A DNA stretch of 64,000 bases from Rhodosalinus halophilus (GTDB lineage Bacteria > Pseudomonadota > Alphaproteobacteria > Rhodobacterales > Rhodobacteraceae): positions 434,001 to 498,000 of the forward strand of contig NZ_QNTQ01000006.1 in the NCBI RefSeq assembly GCF_003298775.1, written 5' to 3'. Both the position numbers and the translations under genes were made by a program. The notes beneath the pieces are model-generated. The model was not told where the DNA came from. It made no database searches and was given only the letters and a program-made list of their open reading frames with translations. Numbering within the stretch: position 1 is the first letter of the stretch; every line of letters starts with the position of its first letter. This document shows, one piece after another, positions 1 to 9,276 of the stretch.

Positions 1-1
1 G

Positions 2-2377
2 CTCACCATCACCGACCTCGACCCGCTGCGCTACTCGCTGCTCTTCGAGCGGTTCCTGAATCCCGAGCGGGTCTCCATGCCGGACTTCGACATCGACTTC
101 TGCATGGACCGGCGGGAGGAGGTCATCGACTACGTTCAGGAGAAATACGGCCGCGACAAGGTGGCCCAGATCATCACCTTCGGCGCGCTGCTCTCCAAGG
201 CCGCCGTGCGCGACGTGGGCCGCGTGCTACAGATGCCCTACGGGCAGGTGGACAAGCTCAGCAAGCTGATCCCCGTCGAGGGCGTGAAGCCTGTCAGCAT
301 CGAACAGGCGCTGAAGGACGAGCCACGCCTCGCCGAGGCGGCGAAATCCGAAGAGGTGGTGGACCGCCTGCTGAAATACGGGATGCAGCTCGAGGGGCTG
401 CTGCGCAACGCGTCCACCCACGCGGCCGGCGTGGTGATCGGCGACCGGCCGCTCGACGAGCTGGTGCCGCTCTATCAGGATCCGCGCTCCGAGATGCCGG
501 CCACCCAGTTCAACATGAAGTGGGTGGAGCAGGCCGGACTGGTGAAGTTTGACTTCCTCGGCCTCAAGACGCTGACGGTCGTGCAGAACGCCATCGACCT
601 GATCCACGCCTCGGGCCGCGACCTGCACACGGCCGCCGACGGCAGCACCATCTACGAACCCTTCGAGGGGGCCGAGAACGACATCGGGCAGATCCCGCTC
701 GACGACGAAAAGACCTACGAGCTCTACGCCAAGGCGCGCACCGTCGCGGTGTTCCAGGTGGAAAGTTCAGGGATGATGGATGCGCTCAAGCGCATGAAGC
801 CCACCTGCATCGAGGATATCGTCGCGCTGGTGGCGCTCTACCGCCCCGGCCCGATGGAGAACATCCCCAAGTACTGCGAGGTCAAGAACGGCCTGCGCGA
901 GCGCGAATCGATCCACCCGTCCATCGACCACATCCTCGACGAGACGCAGGGCATCATCGTCTACCAGGAACAGGTGATGCAGATCGCGCAGGAGATGGCG
1001 GGATACAGCCTTGGCGAAGCCGACCTGTTACGCCGCGCCATGGGCAAGAAGATCCAGGCCGAGATGGACAAGCAGCGCCCGCTCTTCCTCGAGGGCGCGA
1101 AGAAGAACGGCGTGGACGAAGCCAAGGCGCTCGAGGTCTGGAACCTCCTCGACAAGTTCGCCAACTACGGCTTCAACAAGTCCCACGCCGCCGCCTACGC
1201 CGTCGTCAGCTACCAGACCGCCTGGCTCAAGGCCAACCACCCGGTCGAGTTCATGGCCGGCGTCATGAACTGCGACATCCACCTGACCGACAAGCTCGCC
1301 GTCTACTTCGAGGAGGTGACCAAGGGCCTGAAGCTCCCGTGGGAACCGCCCTGCGTGAACCGCTCCGAGGCGACCTTCACCGTGCGCGAGGGGCGGCTGG
1401 TCTATGCGCTGGGCGCGCTCAAGAACGTCGGCGTGGACGCGATGCGGCTCATCGTGGAGGGGCGGGGCGAGACGCCCTTCGCCTCGCTCTTCGATGTCGC
1501 GCGGCGGGTGGAGCTCAAGCGGATCGGCAAGCGCCCTCTGGAGATGCTGGCGCGCGCGGGCGCCTTCGACGCGCTCGACCCCAACCGCCGCCGCGTGCTG
1601 GAGAGCCTCGACGCGCTCATGGCCTACTCTGCGGCCGTGATCGAGCAGAAGACCTCGGCGCAGGTATCGCTCTTCGGCGAGGCGGGCGACGACCTGCCCG
1701 AGCCGCGGCTGGCCAATGTGCCCGACTGGCTGCCCGCCGAGCGGCTGGCGGAGGAGTTCGCGGCGGTGGGGTTCTACCTGTCCGGACACCCGCTCGACGA
1801 CGACATGGCGGCGCTGCGCCGGCGCGACGTGCTGACCCTCGAGGAGGTGCAGGAGCGCGTGCAGCGCGGCCCCTGCGTTGTGAAGATGGCCGGCGTCGTC
1901 GCCGGCCGGCAGGAGCGCAAGTCGGCGCGCGGCAATCGCTTCGCCTTCGTCCAGCTCTCGGACCCGACGGGCGCCTACGAGGTCACGCTCTTCTCCGAGG
2001 CGCTGGAGGCCGCGCGCGAACTGCTGGAGCCGGGGGGGAAGGTGGTGGTGCGTGTCGAGGCGACGCTCGAGGCGGATCAGCTCAAGCTTTTGGGCCGTGG
2101 GGTGATGCGTGCCGAGGGCGAGGTGGCGCAGGCAGGCGCCACGGGCCTTCGCATCTTCGTCGAGGCCCCCGAGGCGATCCAGGCGGTGGCGGGCCTGATC
2201 GACGAGCCGGTGGCGCAGGTCGCCGGCCACCGGCCGGGGCCGCTCAAGCTGTGCCTCATCGGCGAGGGTCTGCCGGGCGAGGTCGAGGTGGACATCGGCC
2301 GCAGGATCGCCGCCAGCGCCGAGATCCGGCGCGCGCTCAAGAGCCTTCCGGGCGTCGTGGATGTTCAGGAGGCGTGA
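2..2377 (+). CDS. dnaE: DNA polymerase III subunit alpha, C-terminal part (5' end outside window)
   Basis: This is the catalytic subunit of the replicative DNA polymerase. The reading frame is open from base 2, so the gene begins upstream and its N-terminal PHP domain is not in view; about 791 residues remain. The palm motif PDFDIDF, with two catalytic aspartates, lies near residue 27. The third catalytic aspartate is in VKFDFLGL. The later HhH region and an OB-fold segment (starting VVKMAGVVAG) complete the C-terminus. This is the DnaE1 type; a second, error-prone DnaE2 is encoded at 47.8 kb. The stop codon overlaps the start of the next gene by 17 bp. Confidence 0.97.
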   Translation, partial: LTITDLDPLRYSLLFERFLNPERVSMPDFDIDFCMDRREEVIDYVQEKYGRDKVAQIITFGALLSKAAVRDVGRVLQMPYGQVDKLSKLIPVEGVKPVSIEQALKDEPRLAEAAKSEEVVDRLLKYGMQLEGLLRNASTHAAGVVIGDRPLDELVPLYQDPRSEMPATQFNMKWVEQAGLVKFDFLGLKTLTVVQNAIDLIHASGRDLHTAADGSTIYEPFEGAENDIGQIPLDDEKTYELYAKARTVAVFQVESSGMMDALKRMKPTCIEDIVALVALYRPGPMENIPKYCEVKNGLRERESIHPSIDHILDETQGIIVYQEQVMQIAQEMAGYSLGEADLLRRAMGKKIQAEMDKQRPLFLEGAKKNGVDEAKALEVWNLLDKFANYGFNKSHAAAYAVVSYQTAWLKANHPVEFMAGVMNCDIHLTDKLAVYFEEVTKGLKLPWEPPCVNRSEATFTVREGRLVYALGALKNVGVDAMRLIVEGRGETPFASLFDVARRVELKRIGKRPLEMLARAGAFDALDPNRRRVLESLDALMAYSAAVIEQKTSAQVSLFGEAGDDLPEPRLANVPDWLPAERLAEEFAAVGFYLSGHPLDDDMAALRRRDVLTLEEVQERVQRGPCVVKMAGVVAGRQERKSARGNRFAFVQLSDPTGAYEVTLFSEALEAARELLEPGGKVVVRVEATLEADQLKLLGRGVMRAEGEVAQAGATGLRIFVEAPEAIQAVAGLIDEPVAQVAGHRPGPLKLCLIGEGLPGEVEVDIGRRIAASAEIRRALKSLPGVVDVQEA

Positions 2378-3197
2378 CAGGGCGCGGACGGGCTGCGCGT
2401 TCGCCCTCGCGCTCGTTGCCGCCGCCTGCAGTGGTGTGTCCGATGTCGAGCGCCTCTCGGAGGTCGAGGTCGCCGGAGAGGCCGGCGCTGCCCGGGCTCT
2501 GCCCGAGCAGGACAAGGCCGGCGCCGGCTTTTTCTCGCGGCTCTTCGGCGCCCGCGATGCGCCCGCCTCTTCGGTGTCGGAGGCAGGGGCGGCGCGGGAG
2601 GCGGCTGACCCCGAGGCGCCGGCCACCGGCGGGGCAGGGGGCGGATTTCTCTCTCGGCTCTTCGGGGGCGATACGGGCGGCCGGCCCAGGACGGACGGCG
2701 CCGCCGAGGTTCAGGACATCGCCTTCGGCGACCGGCTGGCCTACGGCACGATCGGCCGTCTCTGCGACGTGCCCAACCGCAGGCTCGGCCGCGAAATCGC
2801 GCGCTTTCCCGAGCGACGGCCGATGTATCGGCTCTACGACAGCGATCCGGGCAACACCGCGCCGCACGCCTTCTACATCACCGGTTTTTCCGACGGCTGC
2901 GTGCGCCAGTTCACTGCCGCGCTCGCGATGTTCGGCGCCCCCTCGACGCACGAGTTCCTGCGTTACGGGCAGCCCGCCGAGGTTCAGCCCTTCTCCGCGA
3001 CCGACGATGCCTACGAGAGCCTGAAGCGGCAGGTCTGCGGCGCGCGCCGCGGCCAGCCCTGCGGGCCGCGTATCGACCGTCTGGAGCGGAACACCGCCTT
3101 CGTGAGCATCTACGAGCGCTTCGGGGTCAATCCGATCTGGAAGAACCTGCTTCTCCACGACGGCCAGGTTCTCGCGGTCGATATCAAGAGCGGTTGA
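2361..3197 (+). CDS. Putative lipoprotein of unknown function
   Basis: The 278-residue product starts with basic residues and a hydrophobic stretch ending LVAAACS, which fits a lipoprotein signal with the lipidated Cys near residue 22, though the lipobox is not ideal. A low-complexity linker rich in Ala/Gly/Glu follows, containing two similar FFSRLFG / FLSRLFG units. The C-terminal half is more ordered and has four Cys that could form disulphides in the periplasm. I do not recognise a named family. The gene overlaps the end of dnaE and is probably co-transcribed with it. It converges on slyX. Confidence 0.75.
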   Translation: MFRRRDRARTGCAFALALVAAACSGVSDVERLSEVEVAGEAGAARALPEQDKAGAGFFSRLFGARDAPASSVSEAGAAREAADPEAPATGGAGGGFLSRLFGGDTGGRPRTDGAAEVQDIAFGDRLAYGTIGRLCDVPNRRLGREIARFPERRPMYRLYDSDPGNTAPHAFYITGFSDGCVRQFTAALAMFGAPSTHEFLRYGQPAEVQPFSATDDAYESLKRQVCGARRGQPCGPRIDRLERNTAFVSIYERFGVNPIWKNLLLHDGQVLAVDIKSG

Positions 3198-3347
3198 GAC
3201 CGCAGCCGGGGTCGAAGGCGCCGGGCGGGCCAAGGGGGAGCTTATCGGCCCTGGTGGGCCTTTTCGCAGCGAGGCGGCCTGCAAGGGCCAACGAGCAGCG
3301 AGCCACGAGCCGTGCGCGACGCCGACTCTCGCCCCTGTCTCGCCCGC

Positions 3348-3554
3348 TCACCAGTGCGGCGGGCGGCGGTCGGGAAAGACCGCTGTGCCCGCCTCCGCCT
3401 CGCGTTCGGCCTCGCGCTGCATCAGCAGATCGACACGCCGGGACAGCCGCGCGAGCTCCGTCTCCTGACGCGTCACGGCGTCGGAGAGATCTTCCACCGT
3501 GCGCGCGAGTTCGGCGAGATGGCGCTCGATCCGCTCCAGACGCGTCTCATCCAT
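3348..3554 (-). CDS. slyX: SlyX family protein
   Basis: This 68-residue, mostly helical protein is predicted to be a coiled coil. It carries the SlyX-type core with VTRQETELARLSRRVDLL and ends in PPHW, matching the conserved PPHY/W tail of the family. The biochemical role of SlyX is not established. Its start overlaps the end of the upstream ribbon-helix-helix gene by 8 bp, so it is the last gene of the leftward fumC operon. Confidence 0.88.
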   Translation of the reverse strand: MDETRLERIERHLAELARTVEDLSDAVTRQETELARLSRRVDLLMQREAEREAEAGTAVFPDRRPPHW

Positions 3555-3780
3555 CGCCGCCTCCTCTGTCCTGGTAGTGCCGCAGCACGAAGACCCGGAT
3601 CGCGGAGGCGAGGCCCGCCTGCGTGCCGCGGGCCTCGTCGACCTCGGTGGCCAGGGCGTTCACGGTCACGCCCCGCTTCGCCGCGATCTCGCGGAAGGCC
3701 TTCCAGAACTCGTCTTCCAGCGAGACCGACGTGCGGTGCCCCCGCAGTGTGAGCGAACGCTTGACCGGCCGGCCCTTCAT
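3547..3780 (-). CDS. Ribbon-helix-helix domain protein (RHH_4 type)
   Basis: The 77-residue product contains a short beta strand (RTSVSLEDEFWKAF) followed by two helices, as expected for a ribbon-helix-helix DNA-binding fold. Family members of this size in Rhodobacterales are usually annotated as RHH_4 and lack a known target. The ATG overlaps the stop of the DUF4169 gene by 4 bp, and the 3' end overlaps slyX, so the three small genes are translationally coupled. Confidence 0.82.
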   Translation of the reverse strand: MKGRPVKRSLTLRGHRTSVSLEDEFWKAFREIAAKRGVTVNALATEVDEARGTQAGLASAIRVFVLRHYQDRGGGDG

Positions 3781-3956
3781 TCGTCGCGCTGTTGCCCGTC
3801 CAGCGCGCGCGCGATGCGCTCCGCTTCGGCGCGGGCGCGCTCGCGTTCCGCCTTCTTGCGGCCGAATCTGACCGCGTTCTCGTCGGCCTCGCGCTTCGCC
3901 TCGGCGCGCGCCCGGGCCTTGCGGTAGCGGTTGAGGTTGATCGGGGCGTCGGCCAT
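3777..3956 (-). CDS. DUF4169 family small basic protein
   Basis: The 59-residue product (starting MADAPINLNRYRKAR) is highly charged and predicted to be helical, with an Arg/Ala/Glu-rich body. It matches the short DUF4169 proteins found next to fumC in Rhodobacterales. An open frame extends far upstream through fumC in another frame, but the family start at 3956 fits both homologue length and the 17-bp spacing from fumC. No function is known. Confidence 0.85.
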   Translation of the reverse strand: MADAPINLNRYRKARARAEAKREADENAVRFGRKKAERERARAEAERIARALDGQQRDE

Positions 3957-3973
3957 CGCTGTCTCCGGTCGCG

Positions 3974-5371
3974 TCAGGCGGGCTTGGGCCCGATCATGTT
4001 CTCGGGTCGCACGACGCGCTCGAAGGTCGCCTCGTCCACGAAGCCGAGGCGGATCGCCTCTTCCTTGAGTGTCGTGCCGTTCCTGTGCGCCGTCTTGGCC
4101 ACGGTGGTGGCGTTGTCGTAGCCGATCTCGGGGGCGAGCGCCGTGACCAGCATGAGCGACTCGCGCATCAGCTTGTCGATCCGCGCCTCGTTGGCCTGGA
4201 GCCCCTCGACGAGGTTGTCGGTGAAGGCCGCGCAGGCGTCCCCCAGGAGCTGCATGGACTGCAGCACGTTGTAGGCCATCATCGGCTTGTAGACATTGAG
4301 CTCGAAATGCCCCTGGCTGCCGGCGAAGCCCACGGCGGCGTCGTTGCCCATGACGTGCGCGCAGACCTGCGTGAGCGCCTCGCACTGGGTGGGGTTCACC
4401 TTGCCCGGCATGATCGAGCTGCCCGGCTCGTTCTCGGGCAGGATCAGCTCGCCCAGGCCGCATCGTGGGCCGGACCCGAGGAAGCGGATGTCGTTGGCGA
4501 TCTTGTAGAGGCTCGCGGCCACCGTCCTGAGCGCGCCCGACATCTCTACCATCGCGTCGTGGGCGGCCAGCGCCTCGAACTTGTTGGGCGCGGTGACGAA
4601 GGGCATGCCGGTGATCTCGGCCATGTTCGCCGCGACCTCCTCGGCCCAGCCCTGGGTCGTGTTGAGCCCGGTGCCCACGGCGGTGCCGCCCTGCGCGAGC
4701 TCGTGGATGCGCGGCAGCGCGGCCTCGATCCGGGCGATGCCCATGGCGACCTGATGCGCGTAGCCCGAGAACTCCTGTCCCAGCGTGAGGGGCGTGGCGT
4801 CCTGCGTGTGGGTGCGCCCGATCTTTATGATGTGTTCGAAGGCCGCGACCTTCGCCTCGAGCGCCGCGTGCAGCTTGCGGAGCCCCGGCAGCGTCACATC
4901 GCGCGCCGTCATGGCCGTGGCGATGTGCATGGCCGTCGGGAAGGTGTCGTTCGACGATTGCCCCATGTTGCAATGGTCGTTCGGGTGGACCGGATCCTTC
5001 GATCCCATCTGACCGCCCAGAATCTCGATGGCGCGGTTCGCGATCACCTCGTTGGCGTTCATATTGGATTGCGTGCCCGAGCCGGTCTGCCAGACGACGA
5101 GCGGGAAGTGGTCGTCCAGCTTGCCGTCCACGACCTCCTGCGCGGCCTGCTGGATCGCCTCGCCCACCCTCTGCGGCAGCCTGCCTGCGCGGGTGTTGGC
5201 CATCGCGCAGGCCTTCTTGATCACGCCCAGCGCGCGGACGATGGCGACGGGCTGGCGCTCCCAGCCGATCGGGAAATTCATGATCGAGCGCTGGGTCTGC
5301 GCACCCCAGTAGCGATCCGCCGGCACCTCGAGCGGGCCGAAGCTGTCGGTTTCCGTGCGCGTCGCGGTCAT
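3974..5371 (-). CDS. fumC: Class II fumarate hydratase
   Basis: The product reversibly hydrates fumarate to L-malate in the TCA cycle as a soluble, cluster-free homotetramer. The 465-residue length is normal for the family. The signature [12 protein letters not shown] near residue 320 holds the catalytic serine loop, and [14 protein letters not shown] is the typical N-terminal active-site segment. I chose the start at 5371 rather than an upstream in-frame ATG because AAGGAGG lies at good distance before it and [16 protein letters not shown] fits the family N-terminus. It precedes the DUF4169-RHH-slyX genes. Confidence 0.97.
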   Translation of the reverse strand: MTATRTETDSFGPLEVPADRYWGAQTQRSIMNFPIGWERQPVAIVRALGVIKKACAMANTRAGRLPQRVGEAIQQAAQEVVDGKLDDHFPLVVWQTGSGTQSNMNANEVIANRAIEILGGQMGSKDPVHPNDHCNMGQSSNDTFPTAMHIATAMTARDVTLPGLRKLHAALEAKVAAFEHIIKIGRTHTQDATPLTLGQEFSGYAHQVAMGIARIEAALPRIHELAQGGTAVGTGLNTTQGWAEEVAANMAEITGMPFVTAPNKFEALAAHDAMVEMSGALRTVAASLYKIANDIRFLGSGPRCGLGELILPENEPGSSIMPGKVNPTQCEALTQVCAHVMGNDAAVGFAGSQGHFELNVYKPMMAYNVLQSMQLLGDACAAFTDNLVEGLQANEARIDKLMRESLMLVTALAPEIGYDNATTVAKTAHRNGTTLKEEAIRLGFVDEATFERVVRPENMIGPKPA

Positions 5372-5434
5372 GCGCCCCTCCTTCGCGTATGCGGTCGCAT
5401 GCCGTCTAGCGCGCGCCCCCGGAAAGGGCAACGT

Positions 5435-5908
5435 TCACTTGCGGAAGCGGTCGAGGCTCACGACGTCCGCGTCCTTGCGCTCGGCCGCGTCGTCCTCTTC
5501 TTCCGGCGCGGGGCCGGACGCGTCTTCGCTTTCGTCGAGGTCGTCCCCGGACGCACCCGGGCTCTCGAAACGCAGGCCGAACTCGACCGACGGATCGACG
5601 AAGGTCCGAAGCGCGTCGAACGGCACGACGAGCCGCTCGGGCTGATTGCCGAAACTCAGCGTGACCGCGAAGCCCTCGTCATCGACCTCGAGCGCGTCGA
5701 ACCAGTGCTGCATGACGATCGTCATTTCCTCGGGGTAACGTTCTCGCAACCAAGGCGCGAGCTCGACCCCCGGATGCTGCGTGTCGAAGGTGATGAAGAA
5801 ATGATGCTCGCCGGGCAGGCCGTCGCGGGCGACATCGGACAGAACCTGACGGATCAGTCCGCGCATCGCGTGATGCATGAGCTTGCCGTAGTCTATCCGC
5901 TCCGCCAT
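5435..5908 (-). CDS. sspB: SspB family ClpXP adaptor (alpha-proteobacterial type)
   Basis: SspB tethers ssrA-tagged proteins to the ClpXP protease. The 157-residue protein has the compact SspB fold region (IDYGKLMHHAMRGLIRQVL, then HHFFITFDTQHPGVELAPWL) and an acidic, disordered linker. It ends in the short basic VVSLDRFRK tail, the expected ClpX-docking peptide. The start at 5908 is preceded by GGAGGCGGAGA. Its natural partner, the tmRNA gene carrying the degradation tag, is about 1.5 kb away on the same strand. Confidence 0.92.
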   Translation of the reverse strand: MAERIDYGKLMHHAMRGLIRQVLSDVARDGLPGEHHFFITFDTQHPGVELAPWLRERYPEEMTIVMQHWFDALEVDDEGFAVTLSFGNQPERLVVPFDALRTFVDPSVEFGLRFESPGASGDDLDESEDASGPAPEEEDDAAERKDADVVSLDRFRK

Positions 5909-5977
5909 GCCGTCTCCGCCTCCGATGTCGCTGAGCATAGGGGATTCGGGACAATATGAAAGGGGCCGCCGCAGGGC

Positions 5978-7234
5978 TCATCCCGCCACCTGCCCGGCGA
6001 GCGCGCCCGCCGCGCCCATCGCCGCGATCGCGGGCGCCACGCCCATGCCGCGCCAGACGATCAGCGCGAGCGCGAGAAGGACCAGCCCGAACCGCACAGG
6101 GTCGAGGCTGCTCCAGACCGGCAGCGGCGCGGCGAGCCAGGCCGGGCCTGCCTGCATGTCTCCGAAAAGGACGTGCAGCGCGAACCACAGCGCGAGGTTG
6201 AGGATCACGCCGACAACCGCCGCGGTGATGCCCGAGAGCGCGCCCTGCAGGCGCGGGCGCGACGCGAGCGCCTCGACATAGGGCGCTCCGGCGAAGATCC
6301 AGAGAAAGCAGGGCACGAAGGTCATCCACAGCACGAGAAGGCCGGCCAGCAGCCCGAGCGCCCACCCGCCCTGCGCATGTCCCGCGAGATGGCCCACGAA
6401 CTGCGTGACCAGGATGAGCGGCCCCGGCGTGGTTTCGGCCAGACCCAGCGTGTCGATCATCTGCGCCGTGGTCAGCCAGCCGAACTCGCCCACCACGGCC
6501 TGCGTCATGTAGGCCAGCACGGCGTAGGCGCCGCCGAAGGTGACCAGCGCGAGCCAGCCGAAGAACAGCGCGAGGTCCGTCAGGAATCCGGCGCCGGCGA
6601 GCCAGAGCGGCACCAGCGGCGCGGCCCAGAGTGCCCCCCAGAGCGCGACCGTCGCCAGGGTGCGGGGCCGCGCGCCCGGCGGAGGCGTGGGGCCGGCCGC
6701 TTCGTCGCGCGCGGCCCATGCACCCCAGAGCGCGGCCGCCGCGAGAATCGCCGGGAACGGCAAGCCCAGGATGAAGATCGCGGCGAAGGCGAGCCCCGCC
6801 ACCGTCCAGTCTCCGGGTCCGCGCAGCGCCTTGCCGCCCAGCCGAAGGAGCGCCTGCAGCACGATCGCCACGACCGCCGCCTGCACGCCCGCGAAGACCG
6901 CCTGCACCAGCGGCACCTCTCCGAAGGCGATGTAGCCCGCCGCCAGCCCCCCGATCACCACGGCGCCGGGCGCCACGAAGAGCCCGCCCGCGATCAGCCC
7001 GCCGGGCACGCCCCTAAGCCGCCAGCCGGCATAGGTGGCGAGCTGCATCGCCTCGGGCCCGGGAAGCAGCATGCAGAAGCTCAGCGCACGCAGATACTCC
7101 GCTTCGGAGAGCCAGCCGCGCTCCTCCACGAGCTCGCGATGCATGAGCGAGATCTGCGCCGCCGGCCCGCCGAAGCTGAGCACGCCGATACGCAGGAAGG
7201 CGCGGGTGATCTCTGAAAGCGCGGCGTCGGGCAT
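5978..7234 (-). CDS. chrA: Chromate efflux transporter ChrA, long two-domain form
   Basis: This 418-residue membrane protein is predicted to export chromate. It has two homologous CHR halves: SFGGPAAQI near residue 20 with a PGPEAMQLA motif, and TFGGAYAVLAYM near residue 235 with ETTPGPL. About ten hydrophobic segments are visible. The start at 7234 was chosen because the upstream extension of the frame does not look like protein. No regulator (chrB type) is adjacent, and the next gene upstream is the tmRNA gene. Substrate is inferred from family membership only. Confidence 0.9.
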   Translation of the reverse strand: MPDAALSEITRAFLRIGVLSFGGPAAQISLMHRELVEERGWLSEAEYLRALSFCMLLPGPEAMQLATYAGWRLRGVPGGLIAGGLFVAPGAVVIGGLAAGYIAFGEVPLVQAVFAGVQAAVVAIVLQALLRLGGKALRGPGDWTVAGLAFAAIFILGLPFPAILAAAALWGAWAARDEAAGPTPPPGARPRTLATVALWGALWAAPLVPLWLAGAGFLTDLALFFGWLALVTFGGAYAVLAYMTQAVVGEFGWLTTAQMIDTLGLAETTPGPLILVTQFVGHLAGHAQGGWALGLLAGLLVLWMTFVPCFLWIFAGAPYVEALASRPRLQGALSGITAAVVGVILNLALWFALHVLFGDMQAGPAWLAAPLPVWSSLDPVRFGLVLLALALIVWRGMGVAPAIAAMGAAGALAGQVAG

Positions 7235-7399
7235 GACCCCCGCCCATAGGTGCCTGATGTGACAGGGAGGTGATAGCGCGCCGCGATCGATCCGCAATCC
7301 ACGGCGCCGCTGTTCCACGCCTTCATGCGGACCGGATCCCCCCGGAGGCGCGCAACGCAAGCAGCGCCGCTGGCGGGCTTGCAGCTGTCGTAGGAAGGA

Positions 7400-7713
7400 A
7401 AGTGCAGGCTTCTGTTGCCAGGTGCCTGCGAACCCCGCCTGACCTTGCTAGAGGTCAGGGCTTCGAGATTTCGGTCTCGTTACCGCTTACGCGGCAACGG
7501 CGACCGGAGCATGATTGTCGTTGGCAATTATGCTTTACGGACCGATAACGGTGGTACCTCACCGGGGCAAAGCCACACCTTTACACGTTCGTCGATCCTG
7601 TTTCGGCCCCATGATCCCGCCAACGACAGGGGTATTGGTGGAGCCGCCGGGTACCGCCCCCGGGTCCGATCCGCTTATTGCGTGCGCGTTTATGCCCATA
7701 GTCCCCGAGGGGA
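7400..7713 (-). ncRNA. ssrA: Circularly permuted two-piece tmRNA gene
   Basis: Read leftward, the acceptor piece comes first and ends in CCA at 7636. A 25-nt intervening segment (7611-7635) follows, and the coding piece starts GGGGCCGAAACAGG at 7610. The two ends pair as a 7-bp acceptor stem with a G3-U70 wobble, the alanine identity pair of tmRNA. The T-stem is CCGGG/CCCGG. The tag frame (7523 down to 7487) encodes ANDNHAPVAVAA followed by TAA. Several hairpins follow, the last at 7404-7429. Two-piece permuted tmRNA is characteristic of alphaproteobacteria. The outer ends are estimates. Confidence 0.92.
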
Positions 7714-7720
7714 CACCGTC

Positions 7721-7749
7721 AATATTGACGCCCGCCGCCGCGATTTCAA
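7721..7749 (-). promoter_or_regulatory. Probable sigma-70 promoter of ssrA
   Basis: On the minus strand TTGAAA (7744-7749) and AATATT (7721-7726) are separated by exactly 17 bp. Transcription would start near 7713, just before the acceptor piece of tmRNA. The -10 element deviates from consensus, but spacing and placement fit a strong stable-RNA promoter. Confidence 0.6.
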
Positions 7750-7824
7750 GGGGTTTGCAGGGCGCGCGGCGGTGGACAAAGCAGGAAAAAGCCGCGAATC
7801 CTAAATGCCGGAGGGAGGGCCGCG

Positions 7825-8583
7825 ATGCTGGCAGACCGCATCCGCGCGATGGGCGCGCCGCACTGGGGAGCACTCTACGCCGCGATCCTCGCGGCCTGGG
7901 CCGCGCTCTGGGCGATGGCTGCGGCCGCGTCCGACCTCGCGGCGCTCTCGGGCGCCTATGGCGCCGCGCTCTGGGAGACGCTCTGCGCGCCGGCCGCCGA
8001 TGCAGCCGGCATTGCCCGGCTCTGGGCGATGTGGGCGCTGATGGGGGCGGCGATGATGACGCCCACCGCCTTGCCTGCCTTCGCCACCTACGAGGATCTC
8101 GGCCGCGCGACGCGCACCCGCTTCGGCGCCCTGGCAGGGGGCTATCTCGCCGTCTGGGCGGGTTTCGCCGCGGTGGCGGCGCTCGTGCAGACCGCCCTCT
8201 GGCAGTCCGGTCTGCTCGATCCGCTGGGCGCGAGCACGTCGGCGGCCCTCACCGCCGCGCTGCTCGCGCTCGCCGGCCTCTACCAGTTCAGCGCGCTCAA
8301 GCACGCCTGCCTGTCGAAATGCCGTGCGCCGCTCACCTTCTTCATGCAGCACTGGGACGAGGGGCCCTGGCGCATGGGCCTAAGGCTGGGCGCCGTGTGT
8401 CTCGGCTGCTGCTGGGCGCTGATGGCGCTCGCCTTCGTGGGCGGGACGATGAACCTCGGCTTCATGGCGGCGGGCATGGTGCTCATGGCCGTCGAGAAGC
8501 TCTCCCTCGGCCGGGCGCTCACGCGCCCGCTCGGGATCGCCCTCCTCGCCGCCGCGGCGCTCGTCGCGGCCGGCGCCCCATGA
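7825..8583 (+). CDS. DUF2182 family integral membrane protein
   Basis: The 252-residue product is very hydrophobic, with about six or seven predicted membrane helices. It carries the DUF2182 hallmarks MWALMGAAMMTPTALPAF and YQFSALKHACLSKC, the latter with Cys/His residues thought to bind metal. Family members are described only as predicted metal-binding membrane proteins. It is followed after 12 bp by a DUF1326 gene, a recurrent partner, so the two probably form one system. Ligand and transport role are unknown. Confidence 0.85.
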   Translation: MLADRIRAMGAPHWGALYAAILAAWAALWAMAAAASDLAALSGAYGAALWETLCAPAADAAGIARLWAMWALMGAAMMTPTALPAFATYEDLGRATRTRFGALAGGYLAVWAGFAAVAALVQTALWQSGLLDPLGASTSAALTAALLALAGLYQFSALKHACLSKCRAPLTFFMQHWDEGPWRMGLRLGAVCLGCCWALMALAFVGGTMNLGFMAAGMVLMAVEKLSLGRALTRPLGIALLAAAALVAAGAP

Positions 8584-8595
8584 CCGGAGAAAGAG

Positions 8596-9276
8596 ATGAC
8601 CGACAGGATCGCCGTTCGTGAGCCCATCGACAGCCGCCACCCCGCGGCCGGCCCGCGCCCGCGGCCGCCCGAGCCCTGGGCGATCCGGGGCGAGCTGATC
8701 CTCAACTGCAACTGCACCGTGTTCTGTCCCTGCGTCGTCAGCCTCGGCAAGCATCCGCCCACGGAAGGCGTGTGCCAGGCCTGGGCGGGCGTGCGCATCG
8801 ACGAAGGCCACTACGGTGCCGAGGTTCTTTCGGGGCTCAACGTGGGTCTTCTGCTGGAGATTCCCGGGCAGATGGCGCGCGGCAACTGGAAGGCGGCGGC
8901 CTTCATCGACGAACGCGCGAGCGAGGCCGCCTTCGCCGCGCTCGTCAGGATATTCTCCGGCGCGGCGAAGGGAACGACCGGCCTGTTCTCGGTGCTGGTG
9001 AGCGAGTTCCTGGGTGCCGAGCGCGCGCCGGTGGTCTTCGAGACCGAGGGCGCGACGCGCCGGCTGATGGTCGGCAAGAAGATCCAGGGCGCGGTGGAAC
9101 CGGTGCGCGGCGCCGACCCCGAGCGCGAGATCGTGGTGACCAACACGCAATACTGGATGGGGCCCGACATCACCGTGGCGACGGCCACGCAAGGGCGGGT
9201 GCGCGCCTACGGCCGGGTCTGGGATTTCGACGGGCGCAGCGCCGAGATCTGCCAGATCGACTGGCAGGGGCCGTGA
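8596..9276 (+). CDS. DUF1326 domain protein, Cys-rich partner of DUF2182
   Basis: The 226-residue soluble protein has a Pro/Arg-rich N-terminus, then a Cys cluster (NCNCTVFCPC with another Cys near residue 60) that could bind a metal ion. The DUF1326 beta-rich domain ends in WDFDGRSAEICQIDW. No signal peptide is evident, so it is likely cytoplasmic. It sits between the DUF2182 membrane gene and a DinB-like gene, overlapping the latter by one base. Its function is unknown; metal delivery to or from the membrane partner is only a guess. Confidence 0.85.
   Translation: MTDRIAVREPIDSRHPAAGPRPRPPEPWAIRGELILNCNCTVFCPCVVSLGKHPPTEGVCQAWAGVRIDEGHYGAEVLSGLNVGLLLEIPGQMARGNWKAAAFIDERASEAAFAALVRIFSGAAKGTTGLFSVLVSEFLGAERAPVVFETEGATRRLMVGKKIQGAVEPVRGADPEREIVVTNTQYWMGPDITVATATQGRVRAYGRVWDFDGRSAEICQIDWQGP

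Noticed and set aside
1028-2626. Long minus-strand open frame (over 500 codons) opposite dnaE
   Set aside because: It is antisense to a fully conserved polymerase gene, has an Arg/His/Gln-rich composition and matches no family. It is a high-GC shadow frame.
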